NCBI GenBank assembly: GCA_965249035.1
Contig: CBDFKV010000004.1
Span: 62,001 to 126,000 of the forward strand
Reading direction: 5' to 3'
Source: CBDFKV01 sp965249035
Lineage (GTDB): Bacteria; Pseudomonadota; Gammaproteobacteria; Arenicellales; Poriferihabitantaceae
Length of the DNA stretch: 64,000 nt
The translations under genes were made by a program, and so were the position numbers. Below are positions 44,688-52,906 of the stretch, in pieces (the first letter of the stretch is position 1; every line of letters starts with the position of its first letter). A model generated the notes under the pieces. It ran no database searches. It was not told the DNA's origin and was given only the letters and a program-made list of their open reading frames with translations.

Positions 44688-45662
44688 CTACTGGCTTAAA
44701 TCTTTATAGGCTGCCGGTACATTCAGCCCCGGGTGCACCCAACCAAATAGGGCATAGCCTGCGAAATCTGGCAAGGTGACTTTAGCAACCGTTTCTTCTA
44801 ATGTAAGCCCTTCCTTGATCGCTACTTGTACGCCAGTTTTTACTGCCTCCAAATAATCGATGTGCCATTTGATGTCTTCCCGTCCCATTACTGAGCCATG
44901 CCCCGGAACAATGCGCGCATCAGTTGGCAGGAATTCATACACTTTCGCCAAGGTGTCGAGCGTCTCCAGCAAGTGCCCATCCAGCAACCATGGCAGTGAG
45001 GGCTTGATCGTAATAATGGGATTACCGGACCACATGACTTTTGCTTGCGGCTCCCACACGAACAAATCGCCACCGGTTTGTGCGAAGCCAAAATCGATGA
45101 TTTGTACGGTTTTTCCACCCAAATCAACACTCAGGCTGCCGCCCGTCGGAATCAGCAAGTCTCCGGTACGCGGGACGATTTCCTCAATCCCTCTACCTTC
45201 TCCAAAATTCTGGATCATGAATTGAGTATCTGCCTCGAAATGCTCATTGATATAGTCTTTCGCATGGCTGTGCTGGATTACTAGAGTGCCCTCAGGCAGG
45301 TACATATTGCCGTAAGAATGGTCGCCGTGAAAGCTGGTGTTGACCGCATAAACAATGGGTTTATCAGTCACTTCAGCAATCAACTGCCGCGCCTGAGCAT
45401 TCAGCCGCTGGTTGAGCATCGTATCAACCATCAATACCCCGTTGTCCCCAACCACAAAGCCGCCACTGGTTGCCACCGGTCGGCCCTGGCTTTCCAATTC
45501 TTTGGCATCACTGGGATAATACGCATACACGCCATCGGTCAGCTGCTCAGATACTAGCTCGACGGTGTTACCGTCCCAGACGGGCCCATCGCCAAAGCTC
45601 GTGTGCGCCATCATTACAAGGCTTAGCGCCAGTAATGGTTGTGTTATCGTTAGTTTTCTCAT
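44688..45662 (-). CDS. Exported MBL-fold hydrolase with altered metal motif
   Basis: A 324-residue protein with a signal peptide (about 1-24) and a metallo-beta-lactamase fold. The canonical H-x-H-x-D-H appears as NTSFHGDHSYGN (near 106-117): the first histidine is a serine, while H-G-D-H remains. The later histidine in ARIVPGHGSVMG (near 253) is kept. The remaining ligands and the D-G-G-x-D-type loops resemble the quinoprotein-relay/SoxH-like subgroup seen beside sulfur or cytochrome genes. Activity with the lost ligand is uncertain. Confidence 0.85.
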   Translation of the reverse strand: MRKLTITQPLLALSLVMMAHTSFGDGPVWDGNTVELVSEQLTDGVYAYYPSDAKELESQGRPVATSGGFVVGDNGVLMVDTMLNQRLNAQARQLIAEVTDKPIVYAVNTSFHGDHSYGNMYLPEGTLVIQHSHAKDYINEHFEADTQFMIQNFGEGRGIEEIVPRTGDLLIPTGGSLSVDLGGKTVQIIDFGFAQTGGDLFVWEPQAKVMWSGNPIITIKPSLPWLLDGHLLETLDTLAKVYEFLPTDARIVPGHGSVMGREDIKWHIDYLEAVKTGVQVAIKEGLTLEETVAKVTLPDFAGYALFGWVHPGLNVPAAYKDLSQ

Positions 45663-45733
45663 GTCTCTTCCTCTGTGTTATTTACGTACAAAATTGGGTT
45701 TTGGGCCTATCTTCATCAAGCCTAGCGCTTTGA

Positions 45734-46432
45734 TCAAATACCGGGTAAATCGAATATCAATGCTTCCAGTGCGGCGTTTGCTAGAATCTGTTTTATAGGT
45801 TCGTCAACCACGCCCAATGCGTCACCTGCTTTGAGCTTCTGGCCGTTGATTACGGCGGAGCCTTTAACAATTTGGATATAAATCGCGCGCTGGGTGGATG
45901 AACCTGCAAAGTCACTGGTTTCTCCCTTTTCTAGCAGGAGCCGATGCAACCAGGCATTTTGGCGAATCTTTAGACTACCCGCCAATCCATCAGGCGATAC
46001 CAAAGTCGTCAACCCCGGCACCGGTGGGAACGATTTTTGTGTGTAACCTGGCTGGGCATCCACCACATTAGGCTTAATCCATATTTGTAACAGCTCCAGG
46101 GGTGTATCGCTAGACGGATTAAATTCACTGTGCGCGATCCCACTGCCGGCACTCATGACCTGGATTTCACCCGCTTTGATTTGTCCTTCACCTCCAGTGC
46201 TATCTTGGTGAGCAATCGTGCCACTGGTGACATAGGTGATGATTTCCATGTTGTCATGAGGGTGGGTCGGAAAGCCTGAGTCGGGCGCGAAGGTGTCCTG
46301 ATTAATCACGCGTAACGCTGAAAATCCCATATGAGCTTGGTCTAAATAACCCGCAAATGAGAAACTATGTCGTGCTGTCAGCCAGTCATTTTGCATGGTG
46401 CCGCGCTCTTCGCCTTTTCTTAAGTAATTCAT
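45734..46432 (-). CDS. Pirin-family protein (YhhW-like)
   Basis: A 232-residue bicupin. The metal motif FPTHPHDNMEIITYVTSG near 54-71 holds the two histidines and glutamate of pirin, and GSGIAHSEFN near 93-103 carries the other ligand. Family members such as YhhW act as quercetinases in vitro, but the cell role is unclear. It is divergently transcribed from a LysR regulator 103 bp away, a common pairing that implies the regulator controls it. Confidence 0.93.
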   Translation of the reverse strand: MNYLRKGEERGTMQNDWLTARHSFSFAGYLDQAHMGFSALRVINQDTFAPDSGFPTHPHDNMEIITYVTSGTIAHQDSTGGEGQIKAGEIQVMSAGSGIAHSEFNPSSDTPLELLQIWIKPNVVDAQPGYTQKSFPPVPGLTTLVSPDGLAGSLKIRQNAWLHRLLLEKGETSDFAGSSTQRAIYIQIVKGSAVINGQKLKAGDALGVVDEPIKQILANAALEALIFDLPGI

Positions 46433-46535
46433 ACTTACCTCTACAATTGAACAATGCCCACATTCTATTGGTGTTAATATAATTAATAAATGGGTAAATT
46501 ATTAATAGACTGTTTCTCTACAGGAAACTATTTAT
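46433..46535. promoter_or_regulatory. Pirin/LysR divergent promoter region
   Basis: A 103-bp gap between the starts of the pirin and LysR genes. It is AT-rich, with TAATATAATTAATAAA and a second AT tract (AAATTATTAATAGA), consistent with divergent -10 elements and a LysR-type T-N11-A site. A single exact operator cannot be assigned by eye. Confidence 0.5.
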
Positions 46536-47459
46536 ATGGATAAATTCTCTGCTATGCGGCTTTATTGCCGAATCATAGAAACCGGGCATTTAAGTGCTGC
46601 CGCCGATGACCTGAATTTGGCCAAAGGCACGGTCAGCAAACAACTGGCGCAATTAGAAGCCTACCTTGGCGGGCGCTTACTCAACCGTACCACGCGCAAG
46701 CTGACTCCCACTGAAGCGGGCTTGGTCTATTACGAAAAAGCCAAATCGATTCTGGAAGCGGTTGAAGAATCTGAATGCGTGATCAATGGCCTAACCCATG
46801 AACCCCGCGGAACCTTAAAAATCACTGCACCAATGTCCTTTGGTACACTCTATTTGGCACCGCTGCTCGCACGCTACCATCAAGCTTTCCCGCAGGTGGA
46901 AGTCAAACTGAGTCTGTATGATCGTCAGGTTGACCCGATTGAAGAGGGCTATGATCTGGTCATCCGCATCGCTGAATTACGGGACTCCACGTTGATTGCA
47001 CGTCGGTTGGCGACCTGCCACCGAGTGATCTGTGCATCACCGGATTACTTGGCCATAAATGGCATGCCTGAAACCCCGGAAGCACTCGAAGACCACGCCT
47101 GTATCCTCTATAGCTATCAACGTACTTCCAGTGGAAAGCGGTGGGATTTAATCAACCGCGAGGGCGAAAAAACCCGAGTAGCTGTCAGCGGTCCCCTTAG
47201 CACAAATAATGGGGAACTCATTTGTGAGACGCTAATTAACGGCATGGGTGTCGCCTACTTACCAACCTTTATCGTTGGCGATGCGATTCGCGGTGGTAAG
47301 TTGCAGATCATTCTGCCTGACTGGCGTCCAAAGCCTATTGATATCTCGGTGTTGTACGCCTCGAATAAGCATTTATCCGCTAAGGTCCGAACCTTTGTTG
47401 ATTTTGCAGTTGCTCAGTACCAAGGTCTACCACCCTGGGATCAAGGGCTCGCACTGTAA
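46536..47459 (+). CDS. LysR-family transcription regulator
   Basis: A 307-residue regulator. The N-terminal winged helix (SAAADDLNLAKGTVSKQLAQLEAYLGGRLLNRTTRKL-type pattern, about 17-53) is typical, and the remainder is a periplasmic-binding-like effector domain (ITAPMSFGTLYLAPLL near 93). It belongs to the large CrgA/AaeR-like group. Its position suggests control of the divergent pirin gene. The effector is unknown. Confidence 0.92.
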   Translation: MDKFSAMRLYCRIIETGHLSAAADDLNLAKGTVSKQLAQLEAYLGGRLLNRTTRKLTPTEAGLVYYEKAKSILEAVEESECVINGLTHEPRGTLKITAPMSFGTLYLAPLLARYHQAFPQVEVKLSLYDRQVDPIEEGYDLVIRIAELRDSTLIARRLATCHRVICASPDYLAINGMPETPEALEDHACILYSYQRTSSGKRWDLINREGEKTRVAVSGPLSTNNGELICETLINGMGVAYLPTFIVGDAIRGGKLQIILPDWRPKPIDISVLYASNKHLSAKVRTFVDFAVAQYQGLPPWDQGLAL

Positions 47460-47520
47460 GTACGATAACCCCTGTCCCGTTCCTGGCGATCTTTACTAGA
47501 GCGTGTATGATAATGACCCC

Positions 47521-47724
47521 ATGAAAAATTCGACCTTATTGAAAACGGGCATTATTGGCACAGTGCTGACAGTTGTGTGTTGCTTCACCCCCTTACTCAC
47601 TGTCCTGCTCGGCGTGGTTGGCTTATCCGCCGTAACTGGCTATCTGGATAGTGTTCTGATCCCGGCGTTACTGATATTTATTGCCATCACTATTTATGCC
47701 CTATGGAAACGATTAAAAAAATAA
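47521..47724 (+). CDS. merF: MerF-like mercury transport protein
   Basis: A 67-residue protein from the ATG at 47521 (six codons inside the longest frame). Two helices follow the MerF plan: LLKTGIIGTVLTVVCCFTPLLTVLLGVVGLSA, then GYLDSVLIPALLIFIAITIYALWKR. The vicinal CC in helix 1 is the mercury-passing pair. The second CC pair near the C terminus of transposon-borne MerF is missing. Its end overlaps the next gene by 22 bp. No merR, merP, merT or merA is in the window. Confidence 0.85.
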   Translation: MKNSTLLKTGIIGTVLTVVCCFTPLLTVLLGVVGLSAVTGYLDSVLIPALLIFIAITIYALWKRLKK

Positions 47725-47936
47725 TTCTGGAATCCACCATCACTTGCCCGCACTGTGGTCACCGCGAAACTGACACCATGCCCACTAACGCTTGCCAGTG
47801 GTTTTATGATTGCAAAGGTTGTGGTGCTTTGCTGAAACCCAAGCAGGGTGACTGCTGTGTTTATTGCTCCTACGGCACCGTGCCCTGTCCACCGATTCAG
47901 GGGGATGATCCCTGCTGTACCATTCTTCCAGGCTGA
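47703..47936 (+). CDS. GDCCVxC-domain cysteine-rich protein
   Basis: A 77-residue soluble protein containing the GDCCVYC motif (near 49-55) that names the family, plus CPHCGH near 15, CKGCG near 38, CPPI and a terminal CC. Eight or more cysteines make metal or mercury binding likely. It overlaps the merF-like gene and probably takes over the cytosolic metal-passing role of the cysteines that MerF lacks here. Such pairs occur in many proteobacterial mercury loci; the exact function is not established. Confidence 0.85.
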   Translation: METIKKIILESTITCPHCGHRETDTMPTNACQWFYDCKGCGALLKPKQGDCCVYCSYGTVPCPPIQGDDPCCTILPG

Positions 47937-48088
47937 CCCCCAAAGATTAATGAGGCCAATGGGTCGGGCTTGATTGAAAAAGGTTCTCCATATGATCAGA
48001 AACTCGCCGGTATGTGACATTATGCCGCATTGCAGTTTGAAGGTTAAACTTGCAAACTTATTCTCATCTGAATATTGAGTCATACACT

Positions 48089-48553
48089 ATGAACAAAAAA
48101 TGCTTATTTGCGATTGGGGCACTGCTGTTGGTAATCGTTGGCGGTGCCTATAAATTTCTGATTCAAGGCAGTGTTTCACACAGTTCAGATGGCCGTATGG
48201 CCATTCATATGAATGCGGCGGAAAGAGATTTAGTGCTGGCAGAAATGCGCGCCTTTTTGCTGGGGGTTCAGCAAATTACCCAGGGTGTAACTAGCGATGA
48301 TATGGTGCTGGTAGCTACTGCTGCTACGGCTGTAGGTCAGGCGGCGCAGGCTGGTGTGCCTGTGGCATTAATGGGGAAATTACCGATTGCATTCAAAAAG
48401 CTGGGGCTAGATACCCATCAGCAATTCGATTTATTGGCGCTGGATGCCGAGTCAATAGGCGATGGCCAACATACCCTCGAACAGCTCGCCAAGCTAATGG
48501 AGAATTGTGTGGCTTGCCACGCCGCACATCGCATTGAAGTAACCGAAAACTAG
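48089..48553 (+). CDS. Small c-type cytochrome, membrane-tethered
   Basis: About 154 residues from the ATG at 48089. A signal/anchor helix (CLFAIGALLLVIVGG) starts the protein and one heme-binding motif CVACH lies near the end (140-144), followed by AHRIEV. Heme at the C terminus after a helical bundle is the class II (cytochrome c') layout. It is likely periplasmic. It follows the merF-GDCCVxC pair by about 150 bp with no clear functional link. Confidence 0.78.
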   Translation: MNKKCLFAIGALLLVIVGGAYKFLIQGSVSHSSDGRMAIHMNAAERDLVLAEMRAFLLGVQQITQGVTSDDMVLVATAATAVGQAAQAGVPVALMGKLPIAFKKLGLDTHQQFDLLALDAESIGDGQHTLEQLAKLMENCVACHAAHRIEVTEN

Positions 48554-48566
48554 GCCCCTTCGGGGC
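48554..48566. terminator. UUCG tetraloop hairpin between convergent genes
   Basis: GCCCC-TTC-GGGGC directly after the cytochrome stop codon forms a C(UUCG)G tetraloop stem on the plus strand. The following TCTTAGC has a weak T-run. Likely a short terminator for the cytochrome gene. Confidence 0.5.
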
Positions 48567-48612
48567 TCTTAGCATTTCACTGCCCAGGTTATTCTAGGCT
48601 ATTGATCCTAGG

Positions 48613-49098
48613 CTATTGATTGGCTATGATTTCTTGCCAAGCCTTATCCGCTTCTTTTTTGTAGGTTACATAATCACCATCTAACCAGCGGTCGCGGCCA
48701 CGCGCTGCATAGAACAGATATAGTTGATCATCGAATATCTGCCAATGCGTTCCATCCGTCTTAATTAGGCCTTCACCTAGACTTAGCGCATTGGCACAAT
48801 GACCGTTATAGGCTGGCGCATACTTTTCGGGGGTTGCCTCAAATTGCCGTGCATTGTCAGCGTTGGAAAAATACCATTTCGCGCCTTTGTATTTAACCAA
48901 GAACTGCTGGCTGCCCTCAATTGCAGTGTGGCCCACCGCCGAAGCTTCTGAATGATACGCCACACTGTCATGACCTTCTATCGCAACCCCGCCAAATAAG
49001 CTTTTGCTGACGGGCTCGGCTGCGTGCGCGGTAGTACTCAATGCTATAAAAAATAATGCGCTCAAGAGCGCGGAATAGATTCGCTTAACTTTCATCAT
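48613..49098 (-). CDS. Exported YHS-domain protein
   Basis: A 161-residue protein with a signal peptide (about 1-27, ending AHA). After it comes a YHS-like domain: AIEGHDSVAYHSEASAVGHTAIEGS, then YFSNADNARQFEATPEKYAPAYNGHCA. The YHS domain family is linked with metal handling and heavy-metal proteins. It is convergent with the cytochrome gene. The 258 bp before its start up to the next gene show nothing recognisable. Confidence 0.85.
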   Translation of the reverse strand: MMKVKRIYSALLSALFFIALSTTAHAAEPVSKSLFGGVAIEGHDSVAYHSEASAVGHTAIEGSQQFLVKYKGAKWYFSNADNARQFEATPEKYAPAYNGHCANALSLGEGLIKTDGTHWQIFDDQLYLFYAARGRDRWLDGDYVTYKKEADKAWQEIIANQ

Positions 49099-49356
49099 TT
49101 ATTGGATTAATCAATGGTTGAATATCTGGGCACTTGGACATCACTCACTGCAAATAGTTTACTCTGGGGCACCTTCCAAGATTAAAAAAATACCCGTAGC
49201 CAAGGATTGGCTAGCCCGCATAGTCGATAACGGTGTGCCTGGACCATACCTCCACCTTCACCAAGACTTGCAATTGTGTCGCCTGAAACCCACTTAAACA
49301 AAGGCAGGGAGTGACCTAACTTCCTCTTTATTTTCTAAATATCAGGAGCCACACCT

Positions 49357-49749
49357 ATGTTTGACCCAATCAGTATTCCTTACGGTTGCGTGATGCTGTT
49401 CAACGTCGTTGACCTAAAAGAGGGCGTCACTGCAGAAGATGTTGAGCTCGCCATGGGCGAAATGTGTAACGTCGTGAAAAACACTTATGGCAACGACGAG
49501 GGCGGGTTTATTGCTGGCCAAGTGTTTAAATACACAGGCTTTTTGTCTACAGAAGGTTCATTTTCTGACAAACCTAAAATCAAACAGGGTGAGATCGCCA
49601 TCGTGACTTACTGGAAGTCCTTTGATCAGCACGAAAAATCCCATGCTGATAAAGCGTTCAAGGAAAAGTTTGATGCACTGGTCGAGTTTTGCGATGAAAC
49701 CTATGAGCTAGGCTACGAAATGCTGTGGCAGGGCGTGCCTGAAGAATAG
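49357..49749 (+). CDS. Conserved protein of unknown function (dimeric alpha/beta-barrel-like)
   Basis: A 130-residue acidic soluble protein with a good ribosome site (CAGGAG 9 bases before the ATG). The pattern (VMLFNVVDLKEGVTAEDVELAMGEMCNVV, IVTYWKSFDQHEKSHADKAFKEKF) resembles small ABM/antibiotic-monooxygenase-like ferredoxin folds, where the second block would be the heme- or substrate-binding helix. I do not recognise an exact family. It is not in an operon. Confidence 0.65.
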   Translation: MFDPISIPYGCVMLFNVVDLKEGVTAEDVELAMGEMCNVVKNTYGNDEGGFIAGQVFKYTGFLSTEGSFSDKPKIKQGEIAIVTYWKSFDQHEKSHADKAFKEKFDALVEFCDETYELGYEMLWQGVPEE

Positions 49750-49807
49750 TGGTGAGTTGAGCTAGGGTGCTAGCTTGAATTCCATCGCTACAACCCTGAT
49801 TACGGGT

Positions 49808-50554
49808 TCAGCGCTGTTCTGTCAACCGATGGCTATATAGTGTCTCGTAATAGGGTCGTGCCTGCTCGGCAATGGCCTCTAGCCGGGGGTCAAGCGTGAC
49901 CTCCCGCTTAACATAGGGTTTGAACCCGGTCGATTGATTCACTGAGTCGTACCAGTGTTTGGCCCAGATACCATCACTATCGCGCGAACCGGGAGGCCAA
50001 GACAGCATATTTGCATCAAACACGATGTCCAGCTGTTCGCATAGCTGGGTCAATAACGATGCTGGGTGATTAAGCACGTCTTGCGCATCCAGTATCGGTG
50101 GCATCGTGTCACTATGTTGTATCACCCGCTCAAATATCTCCACCTGTTGCCAAAAACCAATATCGTCTAGTGTCACCGACTCCCGCTCTTTGGCGTACGA
50201 CGCCACGACCTCGTGCGGGTCCCAAATAAAAAAACAATGCTCGACTTGAGCAAACCAATCCTGATCAATGTGAGAAAATAAATGGTGAGTCATGTGCTTT
50301 TGGTAATGGATCTGCTTACCTGACGTTAGTGGCGCCATCATTTGCTCAACCGCGGTTTGCCAATCAGGGCCCTGCGCAGCAATTACTTCGTCCCCACCCG
50401 GGTGAGCCAAGCCGGTATGATGCAGATAGTGTCCATACAGCGGCTCATCATAAACGACCGTATCCGGGCGGTTTTCCCACGACCGCATCATGGCGGTGGA
50501 TATGTTGCGTGGCCCAGACCACATCACAATTATTTTGTGTGGCAGCTGATTCAT
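49808..50554 (-). CDS. Sulfotransferase-like P-loop protein
   Basis: A 248-residue protein whose first loop SGPRNISTAMMRSWENRP (near 14-31) is the PAPS-binding P-loop variant of sulfotransferase-like proteins, followed by a conserved YDEPLYGHYL. In several genomes, and in plant proteins annotated as branched-chain aminotransferase-like, I recall this module being fused to a class IV aminotransferase. Here the aminotransferase is the adjacent gene, 7 bp upstream, so the two form a split version. No sulfonated product can be inferred. Confidence 0.78.
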   Translation of the reverse strand: MNQLPHKIIVMWSGPRNISTAMMRSWENRPDTVVYDEPLYGHYLHHTGLAHPGGDEVIAAQGPDWQTAVEQMMAPLTSGKQIHYQKHMTHHLFSHIDQDWFAQVEHCFFIWDPHEVVASYAKERESVTLDDIGFWQQVEIFERVIQHSDTMPPILDAQDVLNHPASLLTQLCEQLDIVFDANMLSWPPGSRDSDGIWAKHWYDSVNQSTGFKPYVKREVTLDPRLEAIAEQARPYYETLYSHRLTEQR

Positions 50555-50561
50555 CGTTAGT

Positions 50562-51473
50562 TTATTGGGCTTGGCTTTCGGTCAACGCTTGATACAAGCC
50601 TTGCAGACGCGCGATCATCGGCCGTGCGCTAGAGCTGCCGATCGTGCGCCCGTCGACTTCAGAAACAGGGATGACGCCGGCGTAGGTGCCGGTCACAAAG
50701 GCTTCGTCGGCATCATACACTTCGGTTAGGCTGAAATTCTTTTCATAGCAGGCGATATTATTATCCCGGCACAGGCTAAGCACGTGCCCTCGAGTGATCC
50801 CGCCGAGGCAATAATCACCGCTGGAGGTCCACACTTCGCCCTCTCGGACAATGAAAAAATGGGTGGAGTTGCACGTCGCTACAAACCCGTGCGGGTCAAG
50901 CATCAGCGCTTCGTCCGCTCCGGCCTTAGTCGCTTGAATGCAGGCACTGATACAGTTCAATTTGGAGTGGCTATTGAGCTTGGGGTCTTGAACATCAGGA
51001 TAGCCACGGCGCACGTGCACAGTAAATAAACGCACACCCTGCTCGACGGTCTCTTTTTGTGGCTGTTTGTGTTCAGCAATAATCACTATTGTCGCCGCTG
51101 TAATCGTCACACGCGGATCTTGATAAGGCGTTGACTTAACTCCGCGGCTAGCCATTAAGCGAATATGCACGCCGTCTCGCATCGAGTTGGCCTCAAGCGT
51201 TTGATACAAGCGCTCGGTCAATGCTTGATCATTAAGGCCCAGCTCAAAGTCCAAAGCTTTAGCGCCTTGGCGCAAACGTTTCAGGTGATCTTGCAGAAAC
51301 AGGATATGGCCGTGATGCACACGCAGTCCTTCCCACACGCCATCGCCCAGTACAAAACCACTGTCGAAAACCGAAACCTTGGCCTGATCACGGGGTGTTA
51401 GCTCGCCATTGATGTTGATTAGAATATCAGCGTTGCGCGTATCTTCTTGCTGCGTATGGGTTCCCGTAGCCAT
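50562..51473 (-). CDS. Class IV aminotransferase (BCAT/D-amino acid type)
   Basis: A 303-residue PLP enzyme. Landmarks are SVFDSGFVLGDGVWEGLRVHHG near 33-54, the PLP lysine in LNSHSKLNCISACIQA near 165, the loop LDPHGFVATCNSTHFFIV near 198 and FVTGTYAGVIPVSEVDG. It is more divergent than IlvE and is preceded by the ABM protein and followed by the sulfotransferase-like gene, forming a three-gene unit. Substrate may be a branched or D-amino acid; not decided. Confidence 0.88.
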   Translation of the reverse strand: MATGTHTQQEDTRNADILININGELTPRDQAKVSVFDSGFVLGDGVWEGLRVHHGHILFLQDHLKRLRQGAKALDFELGLNDQALTERLYQTLEANSMRDGVHIRLMASRGVKSTPYQDPRVTITAATIVIIAEHKQPQKETVEQGVRLFTVHVRRGYPDVQDPKLNSHSKLNCISACIQATKAGADEALMLDPHGFVATCNSTHFFIVREGEVWTSSGDYCLGGITRGHVLSLCRDNNIACYEKNFSLTEVYDADEAFVTGTYAGVIPVSEVDGRTIGSSSARPMIARLQGLYQALTESQAQ

Positions 51474-51497
51474 ATTCGACCCTAGTTAAATAGCGTT

Positions 51498-51860
51498 TTA
51501 GCGACGAAACCCATATTCCAGCTCAAAGAACTGTGGCTTTAAGCCAGCCAAAGGTTCGCGTAATTGAGCCAGTTGGCTAGACGGGCCGTGTATTTCAAGA
51601 CGGCTCAATTCAGAGATTTGAAAGGCTTGTTTGAGCAAATCACCGACATTATCAAGGTGGTGTAACAATCCGGCGGCGTCCTCATAACCCTCGCGGCAAT
51701 GCGCGATCTGACCGTCAAAACTAAAACCATAATACAAACACTGAGCTTCTGTTTGTGTTTGGGCGACAAATTGATCGCACAAGGCTTTGAATTCGTCGAG
51801 CTTGCCATCAGCGATCTCAAAATAGGGCACGATGGTACAGCAGGTATCTTCGGTGGCCAT
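51498..51860 (-). CDS. ABM-domain (monooxygenase-like) protein
   Basis: A 120-residue single ABM/quinol-monooxygenase-like domain (VPYFEIADGKLDEFKALCDQFV, CREGYEDAAGLLHHLDNV with the usual H-H pair). Such proteins are dimers with weak oxidase or no known activity. It is the first gene of the aminotransferase/sulfotransferase unit, 24 bp from the next gene. A ribosome site (GAGGAG about 7 bases before) is present. Confidence 0.78.
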   Translation of the reverse strand: MATEDTCCTIVPYFEIADGKLDEFKALCDQFVAQTQTEAQCLYYGFSFDGQIAHCREGYEDAAGLLHHLDNVGDLLKQAFQISELSRLEIHGPSSQLAQLREPLAGLKPQFFELEYGFRR

Positions 51861-51955
51861 GAATTTCTCCTCTGGTTAAATGATTAGCGCTATTGTCATT
51901 GCGCGTAATCTTACATCAAGCCTTCCTATGAAGTGAAACGGTCATGAGGCCTAAC

Positions 51956-52777
51956 TTATCGCCACAGCAGGCTGGTGACTTTTTTGCCCATGATTGCTTG
52001 ATTGAAAACCACCTCAGCCCTTGGTGTTTCAGCAGCGGCCACACCAAAACACACGTGCAAAGGCAGTAAATGTTCTTCTCTAGGGTGGCAGAACGGCGCC
52101 GTTGGAGCGTGTTTCCAATCGATTAGACGTTGTTCTCGCTCAGCGGCTGAAATATCTGCTAGGGCGCAAGTTTGTCTCAACCAATGATCAAATTCATTGG
52201 CCTGATGATCGCTATCGGCGCTGGGGGTGAAAAATTCTCTCATGTTATGAAAGGACATGCCCGATCCGATAATTAATACATTGTCTTGGCGTAGGCTAGC
52301 GATTGCTTTGCCTAGTGCTATATGCCGAGCTGGGTCTAGACTTGTTAACAGTGATAATTGGACGCAGGGAATATCAGCTTCTGGATACATCAATTTGAGA
52401 GGGACAAACATTCCGTGATCAAAACCACGCTGCCCATCCAGCCGAGCCTCAAGCCCCGCATTGTGAATAAGTTGCTGGACATGGCTCGCCAACTTCTGAT
52501 CACCCGGCGCCGGATACTGAATCTGATAGGACTCCGCCGGAAATCCAGAATAATCATAAATGATCTCTGGTTGGCGGGCGCTAGTTATCGTAGCTTGCTG
52601 CTCTTCCCAATGTGCACTGATCATCACAATCGACTTAGGCTTGCCTAACTCAGCCGCGATCTTGCTTAAGAAATCGACCATAGATTGATGATTGTCGTCA
52701 CCCAAAAGCGGTAAAGGGCCACCACCGTGCGGCAGATACAAAACCGGGGCTCTGGCGATTATTTCTTTATTTGGCAT
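51956..52777 (-). CDS. DODA-type extradiol dioxygenase (YgiD/LigB family)
   Basis: A 273-residue enzyme of the class III ring-opening dioxygenase family. The metal-site histidines are in YLPHGGGPLPLLGDDNHQSM, MISAHWEEQ, GFDHGMFVPLKLMYP and GMSFHNMREFF. E. coli YgiD has 4,5-DOPA dioxygenase activity in vitro, and this homologue keeps the same residues. The natural substrate is unknown. It is alone on the minus strand. Confidence 0.92.
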   Translation of the reverse strand: MPNKEIIARAPVLYLPHGGGPLPLLGDDNHQSMVDFLSKIAAELGKPKSIVMISAHWEEQQATITSARQPEIIYDYSGFPAESYQIQYPAPGDQKLASHVQQLIHNAGLEARLDGQRGFDHGMFVPLKLMYPEADIPCVQLSLLTSLDPARHIALGKAIASLRQDNVLIIGSGMSFHNMREFFTPSADSDHQANEFDHWLRQTCALADISAAEREQRLIDWKHAPTAPFCHPREEHLLPLHVCFGVAAAETPRAEVVFNQAIMGKKVTSLLWR

Positions 52778-52906
52778 GGATACTTAAGTCAGATACGAGA
52801 ATTCAGCCTTGATTCTACACAGATTAACTGACCTTGGTGGTCAACTGCCCCTGCATAGCCTATGGTTTACAATAGGACTTTCTAATCGGATTCAACCGCT
52901 CGAGTT

